Below are positions 61,503 through 64,000 of a stretch of 64,000 nucleotides of DNA, piece after piece. The stretch's first letter is position 1, and each line of letters starts with the position of its first letter. Below the pieces are notes generated by a model. The model searched no databases and was not told the DNA's origin. It worked only from the letters and a program-made list of their open reading frames with translations. Origin of the DNA: an uncultured bacterium (GTDB taxonomy: Bacteria > Planctomycetota > UBA1135 > GCA-002686595); contig CALCXM010000055.1 in assembly GCA_937905825.1 (NCBI GenBank), positions 1-64,000 of the forward strand. Reading direction: 5' to 3'. Both the position numbers and the translations under genes were made by a program.

Positions 61503-62108
61503 CTAGTTGATAGCCAGTCGTGATTGAGCGTTCGCAACGCGCTTGTCTCGCCAGGCTTCCCAGCGCTGCTTGACTCGCCCAGGGAGGACCATGCCAATCA
61601 GCATCAGGCACCCAACCAGAACCAGACTGGAAGGGTCAGCGTTCGCAGAAGGGTAGAGCAGGACCAGGACTGTTCCCAGCCCCAGAATGGCAGCGACGCC
61701 GCCCCAAACGATGGCGCCGTTGAGCAGACCTTTCTTGCGTGTGATCGAGGCCAGATCCCAGAAGAGAACGGATGTGAAGAGTGGAACCCCGATGAGCATC
61801 TCGTGGCCTCGGAGACTCCAACTCTCCCTGGTCGTGATCAGGATCGAGAGACCTAGAACGGCGAGGAGGGCGACGATCGCGGCTTTCATCCACCACTCGA
61901 TCTCGACGAGCACGGGTTCCTTGGTCCAGTGATGGGAGATGTCGACCACGAGATTGATCTCGTCGCACTGCGGACAAGGAACACTGGCCCGCGCGTGTTT
62001 TCTTGCCTTGGCCTTTGTGCCCAAGGCGTGGGAGTCCGTGGCGAGGTCGAACTCCAGCGGCGCGTAGCAATGCAAGCAGTAGGGGAACTGATAAGGCCGT
62101 TGTTGCAT
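61503..62108 (-). CDS. Zinc-ribbon polytopic membrane protein
   Basis: About 201 aa. An N-terminal zinc ribbon (CLHC in FPYCLHCYAPLEF, and CPQC in VPCPQCDEINLV) is followed by four membrane helices (AAIVALLAVLGLSILITT, MLIGVPLFTSVLFWDLA, LNGAIVWGGVAAILGLGTVL, LVLVGCLMLIGMVL) and a basic C-terminal tail. Function unknown. The start near 62108 is chosen because it places the ribbon at the N-terminus. Confidence 0.65.
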   Translation of the reverse strand: MQQRPYQFPYCLHCYAPLEFDLATDSHALGTKAKARKHARASVPCPQCDEINLVVDISHHWTKEPVLVEIEWWMKAAIVALLAVLGLSILITTRESWSLRGHEMLIGVPLFTSVLFWDLASITRKKGLLNGAIVWGGVAAILGLGTVLVLLYPSANADPSSLVLVGCLMLIGMVLPGRVKQRWEAWRDKRVANAQSRLAIN

Positions 62109-62294
62109 GGGAACTCTCCGGCTAGTTGTGAGTGGCGTGGGCCGCCGACTCGTCTTGGGGGAGCGACTCGATGGATGATTCGGCCATTGTATATCTGCCC
62201 TAATGAAGTTCAAGGCTTCCGAGACTCTGCTTCGCTTCGCAAGAAAGCAGGGCGGCGGCGGACCCGGTCAAGGGGGCTGCGCACACTCAGGCGA

Positions 62295-64000
62295 TCAACT
62301 CGCTGACTCCACCAACTCCCGTTGCATCGCGGGAAGGTTGAACCTGAAGATGGAACCGCCCGAGGGGTTGGGCTCAACCCATATGCGGCCGCCGTGGCGC
62401 TCCACGACACGTGCGCAGAGGGCGAGTCCGATGCCCGTGCCCTCGTAGGCAGAGGATGCGTGTGCCCGGTGGAACAACTCGAAGACGCGAGCCTGTTGGT
62501 CGTCAGGGATTCCGATGCCATTGTCGATGACGGCAAGTTCCCACTGCTCACCATCGCGTTCGGCTTGCACATGGATACGCGGCTCTGCTTCGCCGCGATA
62601 CTTGATGGCGTTGCCGATCAGGTTGCGCAGGAGCTGAGTGAGCAGCGGACTTCGCCCTTGAATCGTTGGCAAATCCTGAGCGCTCACTTGGGCGCCGCAG
62701 GCCTGCATTGTGGATTTGAATTCAGCGAGCACGTGATCGAGGACGCTGCGCAGGTCCACGGGCTCAAATGGGCGGTCGTCCGAGTCGACTTTCGAAAGCG
62801 CCAGCAGGTCGTCGATCAAGGTGCCCATGCGCCCGACCGAATTGACGATTTCACTCATCCAACGGGAGGCATCCTCGGAGATCTCACCGCCAGCTTCCAA
62901 AGTGTCTTCCTCGAGGAACTCCACGAGGGCACCGATGTGGCGCAGGGGAGCCTTGAGGTCATGGGACGCGGCGTGGGCGAAGTTGCGCAGGTCATCGTTG
63001 CTGCGCCTGAGGGAGTCGTTGGCTTGACTGAGAGCCCTTGTGCGGTCGGCGACGCGTTCCTCGAGTTCAGCTCGGGAGCGGGCAAGCTCTGCGGTCATTT
63101 CGTTGAAGCGCTCCGCGAGCTCCCCGAGCTCATCACTGCTGTGGGGTTGGACCCGAACCTCTAGTTGGCCGGCGGTGACGCACTGTGCCGCGCTTGCGAG
63201 TTCGGTGACCGGACTCGTTAGGCGACGAGCTAGGGCGGCAGAAAGGAACAGGCTGCAGATGGCGAGAATTCCTTGCAGTATCCATTGGCGATTCCGCAAT
63301 TCAACAATGTCCGAGTAGGCTTCACTGAGGTTCATGGTTACCAGCAAGCCCCAAGAACTGGAGACGCCATCTCGCAGTGGGTCGTACGCCATCGGTCGCC
63401 AAGCCGCGAGGTACTCTCGAGTCTCGCCGCTGCGAATTCCTCGACCGGTCTCGCCTGCCAAGGACTGCTCGAACATTCCGGCGGTGTCCTGGGAATCGGG
63501 ACTGAACGATTCCAACTCTTCAGCGGGGGATGGCAGACGCAGGTAGCGCAATCCCGTGCGTGATTGTGTGGCGACTTGCACATTCCCTGAGTCGCCCAAT
63601 CCCGTGCGATCAGTGAGAATGTTGCGGAGCTCAGGGGTGTCTAGTTGGATGACAATCAACCCAAGAAGCTGCTCATGGTCGTCGGTTGCGGGGGAGCTGA
63701 GCAGAACCAGATCGGAGCCGTACTCTTGGGGGGCTCCCAAGTGCGGGGCGTCGAAGGGCAGCTGGAGGTCGCCCAACGAAAGGGGTGGGGCGCCCTCAGT
63801 GCTGGTGAGCAAACGCCCAGCCTGGTCGATGACCCAAATGTTCTGAAAGTCTTCGGTCGAGTCGCGCGCGTCGTTGAGGATTCTGGCCGTGCCCTCCGCA
63901 AAGTCCTTCGGATAGCTCTAGTGATCAAGCGCGTCCGCGAGGTATTTGCGCAGGCGGGTGCGACTGCTGACGAGTTGAACGCGCTCATGCTGTCGTTCGA
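62295..64000 (-). pseudogene. Sensor histidine kinase interrupted by an in-frame TAG
   Basis: Reading in from the window edge, the frame codes for a sensor domain (HERVQLVSSRTRLRKYLADA), meets TAG at 63920-63918, then continues without a frame change (SYPKDFAEGTARILND, IWVIDQAGRLLTSTEG). Downstream parts are all present: membrane helix (LQGILAICSLFLSAALA), HAMP (PVTELASAAQCVTAGQ), a coiled linker, phospho-acceptor His in FAHAASHDLKAPLRHI, N box (NLIGNAIKYR), and the ATP-binding VIDNGIGIPDDQ and YEGTGIGLALCARV. The first start codon after the stop is a TTG at 63812 in the middle of the sensor domain with no ribosome binding site. So this is either a nonsense-mutated gene or a base error. Its 5' end lies outside the window. 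Confidence 0.7.

Overview
The window reads like a chromosomal segment of a deep-branching planctomycete. The support is protein-level: a secreted RCC1-repeat protein (8402-9799) ends in the Cys/Gly-rich C-terminal domain typical of marine Planctomycetota; there are several ECF-type sigma genes tied to membrane proteins; there are four very large single-pass membrane proteins built from carboxypeptidase-regulatory-like (CarboxypepD_reg) beta-sandwiches; and there is an alternative-complex-free cytochrome oxidase operon preceded by a cupredoxin lipoprotein and a dihaem cytochrome c. Base composition is GC-rich and long antisense ORFs are common. The assignment is inference; no rRNA or ribosomal protein is present to confirm it.

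Layout. 201-7746: a probable operon with a divergent ECF-like sigma protein, a helical-repeat protein, a small hydrophobic Gly-rich peptide and two CarboxypepD_reg membrane proteins. 8402-15388: RCC1 protein, membrane-bound fatty acid hydroxylase with a rhodanese lipoprotein, a frameshifted rhodanese relic, an Old Yellow Enzyme homologue and a TPR-redoxin fusion. 15543-15618: tRNA-Ala(CGC). 15767-18793: secreted HEAT/beta-helix protein. 19049-26492: cupredoxin lipoprotein, strong terminator, then cytochrome c, coxB, coxA, two subunit III genes, subunit IV, a 65-aa CPSC membrane protein and a SCO-like protein lacking the copper cysteines. 26730-30891: an accessory patch with a decayed IS91-family transposase, a one-polypeptide ECF sigma/TM/CarboxypepD_reg fusion, and a frameshifted partial copy of the SCO-like gene on the far side. 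31153-44491: mscS, bifunctional ftcD, two tandem gluzincin-like proteins without the HExxH motif, a FadE-type acyl-CoA dehydrogenase, a methyltransferase-phosphotransferase fusion, a nitrilase-family amidohydrolase and small exported or membrane proteins. 44577-49014 (minus strand): small basic ORF, ECF sigma, zinc anti-sigma, membrane TPR-CHAT protease. 49279-58811: thiolase, 3-hydroxybutyryl-CoA dehydrogenase, acyl-CoA dehydrogenase, MeaB GTPase, B12 mutase large and small subunits, an excisionase-type regulator, a second acyl-CoA dehydrogenase, an MBL hydrolase and a cytosolic BtuF-like protein. 59000-61363: another CarboxypepD_reg membrane protein. 61503-64000: zinc-ribbon membrane protein and a histidine kinase broken by an in-frame TAG.

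How the genes work together. The cox region is a terminal respiratory chain. The 49279-58811 cluster looks like C4 acyl-CoA metabolism joined to carbon-skeleton rearrangement; the mutase carries Phe82 and Gln200 at the two substrate-choosing positions, the isobutyryl-CoA mutase combination rather than the methylmalonyl-CoA one. The signalling theme is a sigma factor wired to the membrane in three different ways: split operon (201-7746), single-chain fusion (27338-30439), and sigma/zinc anti-sigma/TPR-CHAT protease (44577-49014). The last resembles in logic the type III-E Craspase pathway, where a TPR-CHAT protease acts on a sigma-factor partner, but no CRISPR component is present here. These sigma systems are the best candidates for undescribed biology in the window.
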